Assembly: GCA_023957235.1 (NCBI GenBank)
Contig: JAMLHI010000004.1
Span: 1-64,000, forward strand
Origin: Chitinophagales bacterium
GTDB lineage: Bacteria; Bacteroidota; Bacteroidia; Chitinophagales; JADIYW01
Reading direction: 5' to 3'
Length of the DNA: 64,000 nt
The number at the start of each line of letters is the position of its first letter. Within the stretch, counting starts at the first letter, position 1. Shown here piece after piece: positions 42,256 to 50,420 of this stretch. The notes under the pieces were generated by a model. The model was not told the origin of the DNA. It saw nothing but the letters and a program-made list of their open reading frames with translations, and ran no database searches. A program made the translations under genes and the position numbers.

Positions 42256-43680
42256 ATGAAAAACAAAATCCTTAACGGCTTTACCCTCAAATATCTTCTT
42301 GGCAGAGGAGGTATGGCAGAGGTGTGGTATGCAGAAAACAACTTAGGGAAACCAGCAGCTATCAAAATTATGTTGCCTCAATTTATCGGCATGGAGCAAG
42401 TGGTTTCTCGTTTTGAGATAGAAGCCAAAGCCATGGTTAAGTTGAATCATCTTAATATTAGAGATGTTTTTGATTTTGGAGAATACGAAGGCCGACCTTT
42501 TATTATAATGGAATACCTTGATGGAAAAGATTTTGGTCAATATTTAGCTGAAGGTAAAAAGTTTTCAGATGCTGATTTGCAAAAATGGTGGAAGCAAGCT
42601 TTGTCCGCTTTAGCACATACGCACGAACAAAAAATCATCCATCGGGACATCAAACCATCTAATCTCTTTTTACAAAAGAATGGTAATATTAAAATATTAG
42701 ATTTCGGTATTGCTAAAGTGAAAGATGAAATATCTCTTACCAATACTGGGCAAGGACTTGGCACAGTATTGTATATGAGTCCAGAGCAGATATTAGACCC
42801 TAGGCGTGTAACTTCTGCCACAGACATTTATTCATTAGGAATGACTTTTGCTTCTTTATTGAAAGGGAAATCAGTATTAGATATTACAGAAGATGATGTT
42901 ACTTTTGCAATACAACAAAAAATAATTGAGAGTCAATTTAATTTAAATAATATATCTAAAGAATGGCTTAATTATATTAAACCCACTTTAATGAGGGAAG
43001 CCAGTGATAGACCCTCAGCTCAAAACTTTTTCTCATCTATTGGACAAATATCTAGTGGCGAACCAATTGAAGATTTAGATAAGACAGAAGTTTTAGGCAC
43101 TAAAATTACTTCTAAAAATGAACCATCTGAAATAGACCCTTTGCCTCCTAAGATGGAAGTGCCTAAAAATGCAACTGATATCAAAAAAATATTAAAAATA
43201 ATTGGTGGTTCTATAGTAGGTATAATTCTGCTATTTATGATATTACCCGAAGGTGTTGAGGAAGATGTGGTAGCAACAGAAGTAGTTGAAGCAACTGAAG
43301 AAGAGACCCATGTTACAGGTAAAGAGTTCACCATAGGCAGTGAAACCTATAACTATACCGGAGCGGTCGAAAATGGATTGCCTAATGGAAAAGGGAAAGC
43401 TACTTTTATTAGTAGCCTTAAAAAACACAATAGCTATGAAGGAGAGTTTAAGAATGGCTTGAGAAATGGTACTGGTGTATTGGTGAACAATAACGGAGAT
43501 GAAGCAGGTACTTATGAAGGAACATTCCAAGATAATCAGAAAATTAAAGGTAAATACACATGGAAGGATGGTGATTATTTTATAGGTACTTTTAAAAATG
43601 ATGAAATTAATACAGGTTCCTTTTTTAATGAAGTAGGAAGTATATTAGCAGAATATAAAAACGGGAAACAGATAAAATAA
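42256..43680 (+). CDS. Membrane Ser/Thr protein kinase with C-terminal MORN repeats
   Basis: A 474-residue kinase of the PknB/Hanks type. P-loop 'GRGGMAEVW' (16-24), catalytic Lys37, 'HRDIKPSN' (His129, Asp131), 'DFG' (Asp149) and the 'GTVLYMSPEQ' activation end are all intact. A single membrane helix lies at about 314-333, so the kinase domain is cytoplasmic and the C-terminal part extracytoplasmic. That part (about 355-474) contains MORN repeats such as 'YEGEFKNGLRNGTGVL' and 'YEGTFQDNQKIKGKYTWKDG', which elsewhere bind lipids or proteins. The upstream segment holds a promoter on a kinase remnant. The SUMF1-fold gene follows nine bases later. Confidence 0.93.
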   Translation: MKNKILNGFTLKYLLGRGGMAEVWYAENNLGKPAAIKIMLPQFIGMEQVVSRFEIEAKAMVKLNHLNIRDVFDFGEYEGRPFIIMEYLDGKDFGQYLAEGKKFSDADLQKWWKQALSALAHTHEQKIIHRDIKPSNLFLQKNGNIKILDFGIAKVKDEISLTNTGQGLGTVLYMSPEQILDPRRVTSATDIYSLGMTFASLLKGKSVLDITEDDVTFAIQQKIIESQFNLNNISKEWLNYIKPTLMREASDRPSAQNFFSSIGQISSGEPIEDLDKTEVLGTKITSKNEPSEIDPLPPKMEVPKNATDIKKILKIIGGSIVGIILLFMILPEGVEEDVVATEVVEATEEETHVTGKEFTIGSETYNYTGAVENGLPNGKGKATFISSLKKHNSYEGEFKNGLRNGTGVLVNNNGDEAGTYEGTFQDNQKIKGKYTWKDGDYFIGTFKNDEINTGSFFNEVGSILAEYKNGKQIK

Positions 43681-43689
43681 ATTTAAACT

Positions 43690-44402
43690 ATGACACATAC
43701 AAAACATATATTTTTTATACTGCTTTCCCTTTTGGTATTGAACCATGCTAATGCACAAGTGAAAAAGCCAGAAATTAATAAACCTACTAAAGTAGTACCT
43801 AAGCCGACACCAGCTCCTAAACCCACACCTGCACCAGCTCCAACTCCAAAACCCGCAACCTCCAAACCTTATATTGAAATGGTTTCTATTCCTGCAGGTA
43901 GTTTTATGATGGGTAGCCCTAGCAGTGAGGTAAGTAGAGATAGTGATGAAGGACCACAACATGAAGTCTATATCAGTGCATTTAAAATGAGTAAATATGA
44001 AGTAACCTTTGCACAATATGATGCTTTTTGTGAAGCCACTGGACGACAAAAGCCAAGTGATGAAGGTTGGGGACGTGGTAATCGTCCAGTTATTAACGTG
44101 ACTTGGCATGATGCCAAAGCTTTTGCAGATTGGGTGGGTATGCGTCTGCCTACCGAAGCAGAATGGGAATATGCAGCTAGAGCAGGGACAACTACCCCGT
44201 TTAATACTGGAAATAATTTAACGACAGACCAAGCTAATTATAATGGAAATTACCCATATAATGGCAATGCGAAGGGAATAAATAGAGGAAGGACACTTCC
44301 TGTAGGTAGTTTCTCTCCTAATGCTTGGGGCTTATACGATATGCATGGGAATGTGTGGGAATGGTGCAATGATTGGTATGGGAGCGATTATTACACAATG
44401 AC
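43690..44402 (+). pseudogene. FGE/SUMF1-fold secreted protein, 5' part (interrupted by an IS)
   Basis: The first 237 residues of an exported protein: signal peptide, a Pro-Thr-Ala-rich linker (about residues 38-58), then a formylglycine-generating-enzyme/sulfatase-modifying-factor domain: 'VSIPAGSFMMGS', 'FKMSKYEVTFAQYDAFC', 'PVINVTWHDAKAFADWVG', 'LPTEAEWEYAARAG' and 'WGLYDMHGNVWEWCNDWYG'. The true FGE catalytic Cys pair cannot be confirmed, so it is better read as the binding form of this fold. The reading frame is cut at 44402 by an IS and continues for a few IS-encoded residues. The 3' part lies at 45865-46035. It is nine bases after the MORN kinase and probably was its operon partner. Confidence 0.88.
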
Positions 44403-45861
44403 TCGTCCTAAAAAAAGTTTACAGTTTAATAGATTAATTCTGTTATAAGTTTACAATTCATTTTTAGTCCTGATTTGGGTTTACAATAGTAGGATTTTTT
44501 CGATAATAATTCTTCCATAATCTTTCTATTTTTATCTTGGTTTTTGAATGATGAAACATGATTTGGTGTCAAATTACTGATACTCATGTGAGGTCTTTCG
44601 TTGTTATATAAATTCACTATGTCTTTGAGTAGTGTTCTGGCTTCATTGATATTATTAATGTCATACGTTTCTAAATACTCATCTTTAATAATTCCGTTTA
44701 TTCTTTCTGCTACTGCATTTTCTAAAGGATTTCCATTTTCGGTCATACTAATTTTTATACCATTGTCCTGTAATAACTTTTACAAGCATGGCTACAATAC
44801 TGAATGCCTCTTGTCACTGTGATGGATAAGATTCATAAGGCTCTGCCCCCAAGGCAGAGAGCCTTATGCAAAAGCCTTCAATAGTTTCTATGGCTTCCAT
44901 TGTTTCAGCTACCTGATAGCCTACAATTTTATGTGAGTAGGCATCGGTAATCGTTCTGATATAAAGGTGTTCGCCATGTTAATTTTCCAGTAAGTGATAT
45001 CGCTCACCCATAGCTGGTTTGGAGCGTTGGTACAAATTCTCGTATTAGATTGGGATACTTTCTTAGCCAATGGTAAGAGTTAGGTGGTCTGTATCCTCCG
45101 CTTTCTTTTCCTTATGAGTAAATGATTGGAAGACAGTAGGTTGAATAATCCATCTCTGCCTATTTTTATTTGATGTTCAAGTAGGAATGGCTGTAACATT
45201 TCATATAGTTTTTAGTGTTCCCATTCTTCGATGTTTTTTTACGGATTTCTTTTACTCTGTTGTATTACCAAATCTTCTTCCAAGGTAGTTGAGATTCCTT
45301 CCCAATTGTTTTGATAATAAGCCTTGTCTGCTGATACCAAACCATCCACATAGCTTGGCTAATCCTATGTGAAAAATTACTTTTCATGGCTTCTATGGTT
45401 TGGTATTGAACTTTTTCTTATCGGAATTTTAAACTCCTTTTCAGCAACATCTACCATTGTAGAGAAAGTAATTGCTTTTAGCTCTGCATCTTTTAATTGC
45501 TTTTCTAATTCCACTATTCGCTTTTAATTGCAGGTTATCAAATGATTCATCATCATTGTTAGTTGCTCTGTCTGGTTTGATTTTTTCTGTACCATTGGAT
45601 ATAGATTTGATACAAAGTTAGGTCTTCTGGTTTTGATTCCAGTATTGTAGCCTAATTGTCGCATCCAGCGGCTAAATTTCTCGCCCGTGCTCTTGTTCTT
45701 CACCAGTGTATTTCTCCCAAATCTCCACCTGGTACATTGAGTAGAAATTAACTCCTGAATGATCTTGTGTTTCTCCCTCTACGGTAAAATATTTACCCGC
45801 TTTTTGAATGATTTTTTTGTCCATTTTTTACACTTTTTAGTGTAAACCTATTTTAGGACAA
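44403..45861 (-). mobile_element. IS3-family insertion sequence, defective
   Basis: A 1459-base element inserted in the FGE gene. Ends are imperfect inverted repeats: the left begins TCGTCCTAAAA and the right, read inwards, TTGTCCTAAAA, each continuing to GTTTACA. The flanking GAC at 44400-44402 and 45862-45864 is a likely 3-base target duplication, usual for IS3 elements. The transposase genes run on the minus strand and carry several frame breaks, so the copy is no longer autonomous. Confidence 0.85.
44426..45824 (-). pseudogene. Broken OrfA/OrfB transposase of the IS3-family element
   Basis: On the minus strand an ATG at 45824 opens an OrfA-like reading that soon hits stops, with another frame giving 'ELEKQLKDAELKA' type leucine-zipper sequence. 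Pieces of the OrfB integrase core follow in different frames, including 'HSD' of the DDE triad and then an intact C-terminal piece (44426-44746) with 'MTENGNPLENAVAERINGII' holding the last acidic residue of the triad, ending in 'YNNERPHMSI'. At least three frame changes are needed to join the pieces. Confidence 0.82.
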
Positions 45862-45864
45862 GAC

Positions 45865-46035
45865 ACAAACAGTCCACGTAACAATCCTCAGGGTCCGAGT
45901 AGTGGAGCCGGTCGTGTGCTTCGTGGCGGTAGCTGGATTAATTATGCTCAGAGCTGTCGGAGTGCTTTTCGCGATTACAACATTCCTGCCTATCGGCGCG
46001 ACAATTTCGGTTTCCGCCTGGCCGTCTCCCAGTAA
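45865..46035 (+). pseudogene. FGE/SUMF1 protein 3' part, with variable-region-like C-terminus
   Basis: From 45871 the frame reads 'SPRNNPQGPSSGAGRVLRGG' and then 'SWINYAQSCRSAFRDYN' and 'IPAYRRDNFGFRLAVSQ', the C-terminal strand-loop of the FGE/C-type-lectin fold. Removing the IS and one GAC leaves this piece out of frame with the 5' part by one base, so the gene has lost its frame as well as being split. Codons at the exposed loop positions (for example ATT, TAT, AGC, TTT, GAT, TAC) each differ from Asn AAC/AAT mainly at A positions, as in targets of diversity-generating retroelements. The segment is markedly more GC-rich than the 5' part. Confidence 0.8.
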
Positions 46036-46425
46036 CAGTGGTTCATCCTGTCCTTCCTTTAAAAAATGAGCTTTGCCTAATACGAGGGAGAGAGGTGGCG
46101 AAGCGGAGCCGCCACCGCCGACCGAAGTAAGAGGCAAAGTGAGTAATATATACCGCCGACCTGACAGATTGATTGTAGTACTGCCTTCCGGGCAGGTAGC
46201 TTACGTAATCACCATAGACCTACGTCATAGACTTATGTCTCCACTTTGCCTATACAAGACAGCTGCAAGGCAATCATTATTTATAAAATTCAAATCAGAT
46301 TCCTTCAATCTTCTTTGTTACTCATTTATTTTTAATCCTCATTATCAATACGATAACTGCAGTGTAAAAATAAATGAAAGCCTTGAATATCTTTGTAAAT
46401 TGACTTTTGCATCGGTCTTATACTA
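46036..46425. other. GC-rich tail with hairpin, then AT-rich spacer
   Basis: About 390 bases without a supportable gene. The first 230 bases are GC-rich compared with the genome. CTTTGCCT (46071-46078) pairs with AGGCAAAG (46132-46139), and inside it GGTGGCG (46094-46100) pairs with CGCCACC (46110-46116), giving a strong nested stem. The remainder returns to normal AT content. Open frames here on both strands look accidental. Confidence 0.6.
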
Positions 46426-47781
46426 TCAATACTTCTCCAAAAAGTATTCTAAATATTGATAAATATGAGTGCCTAAGTAATAGGGTAAATGCATTAGATA
46501 ATAGACTTTTCCTTCAGGTGTTTTTGTCTTTTGAATTTTAAACTTTCCACCATAGACTCTTACTGCATAATGATGTTCAGATTGATTAATAAATTGATGA
46601 AGAGATTTTAATGAGCCTGTTGCTCCTGATTTTATTTCTATAGGAATAATTTTTCCTTTATAAGCTAAAATCAAATCTATTTCCGCAGATGATTGAGCCT
46701 TATCTCTTATCCAAAAGGAAAGTGAAGCTTTACGTTCAGATTCAAGAGAAATAATTTCTTGATTAAAAATATGTGGTATTAATGCACCACGATAGGCATC
46801 GCTCAAATCTTTCAATGGTATCAAATCTGGCATAATTCCTAAACTATAATTGACTATTCCTGTATCTAATACTTGAAGTTTAGGTGATTTTTTATAATCG
46901 GGCAAAATCGGAATATCCATAGATGTAGATGGTGTAAGAATTTGTACCACCTTAGCCATATCTAAAGCTAAAAAGGCTTCACTCACCTCACGAGATCGAT
47001 AATTTGAATTGGCAAAATTTTGATACTTTATTCTTTCATCTATAAACTTTGGTGCTGCTTGCATTACAAATTTTATCACATTGCGTGCAGTGGTATTGCT
47101 TCCGTATTTTTCAACATCATTTATATAAGAACTCCATATACTTTCGTAAATGGGAGTTAAGGACGAAAATGTTTCTTCTTGTACATATTGCTGAACAATT
47201 TCAGGCATGCCACCAAGAATGGTATAGGTATTAAATAAGTCTAACAAAACATTATGAGCAAAGTCTTGGACTGGTAGAGTTGTTAATGCCTTCAATGCTT
47301 GTTGGTGATTCATTGCATTTAGAAACTCTAAAAAATTAAATGGATGAAGATATAAATACTCTACTCTACCCACAGGAAAGCTTTTAATTTCTTTCATAGC
47401 AAATTCTAATAATGAACCTGCTGCAATAACATGTATATGAGGCAAATCCTCATAAAAGTAACGCAATAAAGAAATCGCTTTGGGAGATTCTTGAATTTCA
47501 TCAATAAAAAGTAAGGTTGACTCATTGCCATTAACGGCTACTTTTTCAGAGAGTAGAATAGTGTCAAAAATGATTTTTATATTTACATTTTCTTCTTCAA
47601 AATATTGAAAATGCTCTTTTCGCTCCAGATTCAAAGATATAAAGTGCTTGTATTCTTTACCGAATTGATGAACTATAGTCGTTTTTCCTACTTGTCTGGC
47701 ACCTCTTAAAACCAAAGGTTTTCTGTTGGTCTTATTTTTCCAAACCAATAGTTTCTTCCACAATTCCCTCTTAAACTTCAT
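46426..47781 (-). CDS. AAA ATPase with C-terminal DUF4143 domain
   Basis: A 451-residue protein: AAA_14-type ATPase with Walker A 'GARQVGKTT' near residue 25 and Walker B 'LLFIDEIQESP', followed by a DUF4143 domain containing the conserved 'LDTGIVNYSLG' and the nuclease-like end 'AEIDLILAYKGKIIPIEIKSG'. That D-ExK pattern resembles the PD-(D/E)XK fold but activity is not known. These proteins are abundant, often mobile or toxin-antitoxin-like in Bacteroidetes, and their role is unknown. It is transcribed against its neighbours, from a promoter that overlaps a set of palindromic repeats. Confidence 0.9.
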   Translation of the reverse strand: MKFKRELWKKLLVWKNKTNRKPLVLRGARQVGKTTIVHQFGKEYKHFISLNLERKEHFQYFEEENVNIKIIFDTILLSEKVAVNGNESTLLFIDEIQESPKAISLLRYFYEDLPHIHVIAAGSLLEFAMKEIKSFPVGRVEYLYLHPFNFLEFLNAMNHQQALKALTTLPVQDFAHNVLLDLFNTYTILGGMPEIVQQYVQEETFSSLTPIYESIWSSYINDVEKYGSNTTARNVIKFVMQAAPKFIDERIKYQNFANSNYRSREVSEAFLALDMAKVVQILTPSTSMDIPILPDYKKSPKLQVLDTGIVNYSLGIMPDLIPLKDLSDAYRGALIPHIFNQEIISLESERKASLSFWIRDKAQSSAEIDLILAYKGKIIPIEIKSGATGSLKSLHQFINQSEHHYAVRVYGGKFKIQKTKTPEGKVYYLMHLPYYLGTHIYQYLEYFLEKY

Positions 47782-47804
47782 ATCTTTAATCTGTTACAAT
47801 ACTG

Positions 47805-47812
47805 CAAATATA
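47805..47812 (-). promoter_or_regulatory. Predicted -7 box of the DUF4143 ATPase gene
   Basis: On the minus strand TATATTTG matches TAnnTTTG, 24 bases before the ATPase start at 47781. The first palindromic repeat (47817-47828) lies immediately upstream, between the -7 box and the expected -33 element. Confidence 0.6.
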
Positions 47813-47816
47813 GTCA

Positions 47817-47915
47817 TTTGTTACAAAATAAGGGATGTTTTAAGTATTTTTTGTTACAAAATAAAGGGTGTTTTGAATATTTTTTGTTATAAAATAAAGG
47901 CAGTTGTAAAAATTG
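47817..47915. repeat. Three tandem 33-base repeats with palindromic cores
   Basis: TTTGTTACAAAA at 47817 and 47850 and TTTGTTATAAAA at 47883 are spaced exactly 33 bases apart, with related sequence between (AAGGGATGTTTT, AAGGGTGTTTTG, AAGGCAGTTGTA). TTTGTTACAAA is a near-perfect palindrome. The first copy overlaps the promoter of the DUF4143 ATPase, so these look like operators or iterons. Confidence 0.85.
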
Positions 47916-48042
47916 GAGAATTATTTCAACTAATTTTATTAAAACTCAATCGCCAAAATAAGATTTATTTTACCTTTGTTAGTTTACTATCTATCTTCTT
48001 AAACCAACGTAAAAGCTTATTATCTTCCTCTTTAATCAAATG

Positions 48043-48290
48043 CTAATCTCCAATTTCTTCAGCTTCAATATCTGACTTAAACATCAAATCTGCTAACGAT
48101 ACAGATTGAGAAGTATCAACTTCTACCCCTCCAAAATAATATCTATAAAATATAGATACAATTCCTTTGGAGTTGGTACGTTATGAATTACATCCGTTTT
48201 TATTTTACCACCACCAATTAAATTTTCCATCTTAGATAAAAATTCACCACTCATCATACTATCAAAACCTTGTTTTCTATATGGTTTCTA
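48043..48290 (-). pseudogene. Frameshifted remnant of an unidentified protein C-terminus
   Basis: On the minus strand from about 48285 the frame reads 'PYRKQGFDSMMSGEFLSKME', 'NLIGGGKIKTDVIHNV' and 'PTPKELYLYFIDII', then a one-base loss shifts to 'GGVEVDTSQSVSLADLMFKS' and 'DIEAEEIGD', ending at a stop at 48043. The composition is that of a real protein. I do not recognise the family. It lies between the ATPase and the second kinase and shows that another gene has been lost from the island. Confidence 0.6.
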
Positions 48291-48412
48291 CTTATCAATA
48301 TTCTATAAATTGTTCTCACCTTGCATCTCTCACTCTCTCATTACTCACCTCTCAATAAATTGCTTGAATGCATAAATTCTATTATTTTGTATGACAAAAC
48401 AATAAAACAAAG

Positions 48413-50287
48413 ATGACTCAAGAAGATTTTTTTAAGAGATATATTTATAAACCAAGTACTGACAAATTGGGTGGTGGTTCATTTGGGAAGGTGTATAAGG
48501 CTTATGATACTGTTTTAGATAAATACATTGCGCTTAAAGTAGCTGAACAAATGGAAGTTGATGGTAAAAAATTCACTCTATCTGATGAGTTTAATGCTCT
48601 AGCCAATTTAGACGACCATACAAATATTGCAAAATATGAGCATTTATATACTTTTGAATCGCCACAAGGTGTTTTTGATTATGCCATTATGCAATATTAT
48701 CCAGATGGCAATTTAACGCAACTCTTAAAATCTCAATCTATAAATGAAGAACAAAAAGATTCAATAGCAAGGCAATTGATGAATGGCATTGAATTTTTGC
48801 ATCAAAACAATGTGGTGCATCGAGATTTGAAACCTTCAAATATTCTAATTCATAATAGAGTTTTAAACAATAAAAAGGAATTTATTCCCAAAATTACAGA
48901 TTTTGGTTTGTCCAAAAAGGCAAGTACTCAGAATAATAAAGACAATCACTTTACCAATTCATTTGCTGCGGGTACTTATGCCTATAGTTCACCGGAGCAG
49001 TTGAAAGGTGAGCCACTTCGTTTGAACACAGATTGGTGGGCGTATGGTGCAATTGTTTTTGAAATATTCACTGGGAAACCCTTATTTAATGTTGAAAAGC
49101 AAAGTTCTGGAAGTAGTGCTTTAGATGTCAAAGAAATATTAGATAGTATTCTAAAAAATGACATCACAGATAAAATTTCAATTTTGCCAGAAAAATGGCA
49201 AAGAGTTGCTATCGCTTGTTTAGAAAAAAATCCTGACCAGAGAGTAAAAACTCAAGATGAATTATTGCAATTGCTAGAAGGTACAGCTATCACAAAAGAA
49301 AATAAAATTCCAATAATTGAAGACATGGAGGACGATGCTACGGTTTTATTAACACCTAAACCCAAAGAACCCATTGCATCTAAATCTTCAAAAGATAGAA
49401 TAAAAGCTGAAGAAGTAACACCACCTACATCGGCGAAAACTGAATCTAGTTCAGAAGAATCATTCTTTAAAAAATATGGGATGCTTATTCCCATTTTAAT
49501 AGGTGCAATTATTGGATTGGCGTTTTTATTTAAGGTGATAAATAATAATGGCAGCCAACTGCCTAATTCCAAAGATATTCCTTATGTTGCTTCTAAAGAT
49601 ACATCAAGTAGCTCAACTGATACCTTAGAAATAACTCAACCAAAGACAATTGATAAGATTCCTTCCAGTCTTCAATTGCCTGATGGAACGCCAGTTGGTG
49701 TTAAAATGAAAAGTGATGATTGGAAAGCTACTTTTGTTCAAAAATTTAATGAATTAGAAAAGAATGAAAGTAAAAAAAGTGCTGCTGAAAACTTAGAGGC
49801 TTATAAAGCTCTAAAAGCCACGATTCCCCAAAATGCTACTAAGGAAATAGGATTAGTACAAAAAAAAATAAACAACTTCCTTTTGAAATCAGATAACCAA
49901 AATACGAAAGGAAAGACTGTAGATGCAAATTTAATAAGACAAAAATTGGTTGGAGAATATTCATTTGCAATGCATTCATTGAGCACAACTCAAAAAGGAA
50001 CTGCAAAGATTTATATAGATCCATTTAATATTTTAAGTTTAAAGCTCAAACAATCGGTGGGTGGAGAAGAATTGTCATTTCAAGGAGCAATAGAAATAGT
50101 AGATGAAAATCAATTTAATGTTTCAGGAATTTACTTTATTACTAAAAATAATATCAATAATGGGCAGCAATTTCATGTATTTCCTGGGCAATCCTTTAAA
50201 AAAGAAGGGAATGTTTATAGAACTTATTTGAGTTTAAAACCTTATGACAACTCTAATGAGATTATAGATATTTATTTTAACAAATGA
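48413..50287 (+). CDS. Membrane Ser/Thr protein kinase with large extracytoplasmic domain
   Basis: A 624-residue Hanks-type kinase. 'GGGSFGKVY' (20-28), Lys42, 'HRDLKPSN' (His136, Asp138), 'DFG' (Asp163) and 'GTYAYSSPEQ' are intact. A membrane helix lies at about 355-376 ('YGMLIPILIGAIIGLAFLFK'), after a Ser/Glu-rich juxtamembrane stretch. The outer part (about 377-624) is beta-rich near the end and has no recognised motif; it differs from the MORN domain of the other kinase, so the two probably sense different things. Its leader and first codons exist as a deleted copy before the other kinase gene. Confidence 0.92.
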   Translation: MTQEDFFKRYIYKPSTDKLGGGSFGKVYKAYDTVLDKYIALKVAEQMEVDGKKFTLSDEFNALANLDDHTNIAKYEHLYTFESPQGVFDYAIMQYYPDGNLTQLLKSQSINEEQKDSIARQLMNGIEFLHQNNVVHRDLKPSNILIHNRVLNNKKEFIPKITDFGLSKKASTQNNKDNHFTNSFAAGTYAYSSPEQLKGEPLRLNTDWWAYGAIVFEIFTGKPLFNVEKQSSGSSALDVKEILDSILKNDITDKISILPEKWQRVAIACLEKNPDQRVKTQDELLQLLEGTAITKENKIPIIEDMEDDATVLLTPKPKEPIASKSSKDRIKAEEVTPPTSAKTESSSEESFFKKYGMLIPILIGAIIGLAFLFKVINNNGSQLPNSKDIPYVASKDTSSSSTDTLEITQPKTIDKIPSSLQLPDGTPVGVKMKSDDWKATFVQKFNELEKNESKKSAAENLEAYKALKATIPQNATKEIGLVQKKINNFLLKSDNQNTKGKTVDANLIRQKLVGEYSFAMHSLSTTQKGTAKIYIDPFNILSLKLKQSVGGEELSFQGAIEIVDENQFNVSGIYFITKNNINNGQQFHVFPGQSFKKEGNVYRTYLSLKPYDNSNEIIDIYFNK

Positions 50288-50395
50288 TTTTTAGAAGAAT
50301 TCAATTTGTACTTGCTGTCAAGTTATTATGAAAGGTGATTTGTCAAAATTGTGATAAATATCACATGGTTTAATGCTGTAATAATTATTCTTATT

Positions 50396-50403
50396 TATAT
50401 TTG
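50396..50403 (+). promoter_or_regulatory. Predicted -7 box for the outer-membrane protein gene
   Basis: TATATTTG matches TAnnTTTG and lies 17 bases before the ATG at 50421. Confidence 0.5.
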
Positions 50404-50420
50404 TGCACTGAATCAATAGT

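Noticed and set aside
43020-44109. Several minus-strand frames opposite the MORN kinase and FGE genes
   Set aside because: They are antisense shadows of well-supported plus-strand genes; the Trp/Cys/Ser-rich stretches reflect the reverse of Pro/Thr codons.
44838-44875. Strong hairpin-like sequence inside the IS (GGCTCTGCC / GGCAGAGAGCC)
   Set aside because: It corresponds to coding sequence of the broken transposase and has no T-run; not called a terminator or regulatory element.
45853-46459. Two frames (minus 45853-46137, plus 46073-46459) around the FGE 3' end
   Set aside because: The minus frame is antisense to the variable-region-like segment; the plus frame starts in the GC-rich stem and runs into the 3' end of the ATPase gene without any domain-like sequence.
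36600-50300. CRISPR array or known type VI secretion locus in the island
   Set aside because: The repeats at 41.7-42.0 kb lack regular short spacers, and no cas or secretion-system structural genes are present.
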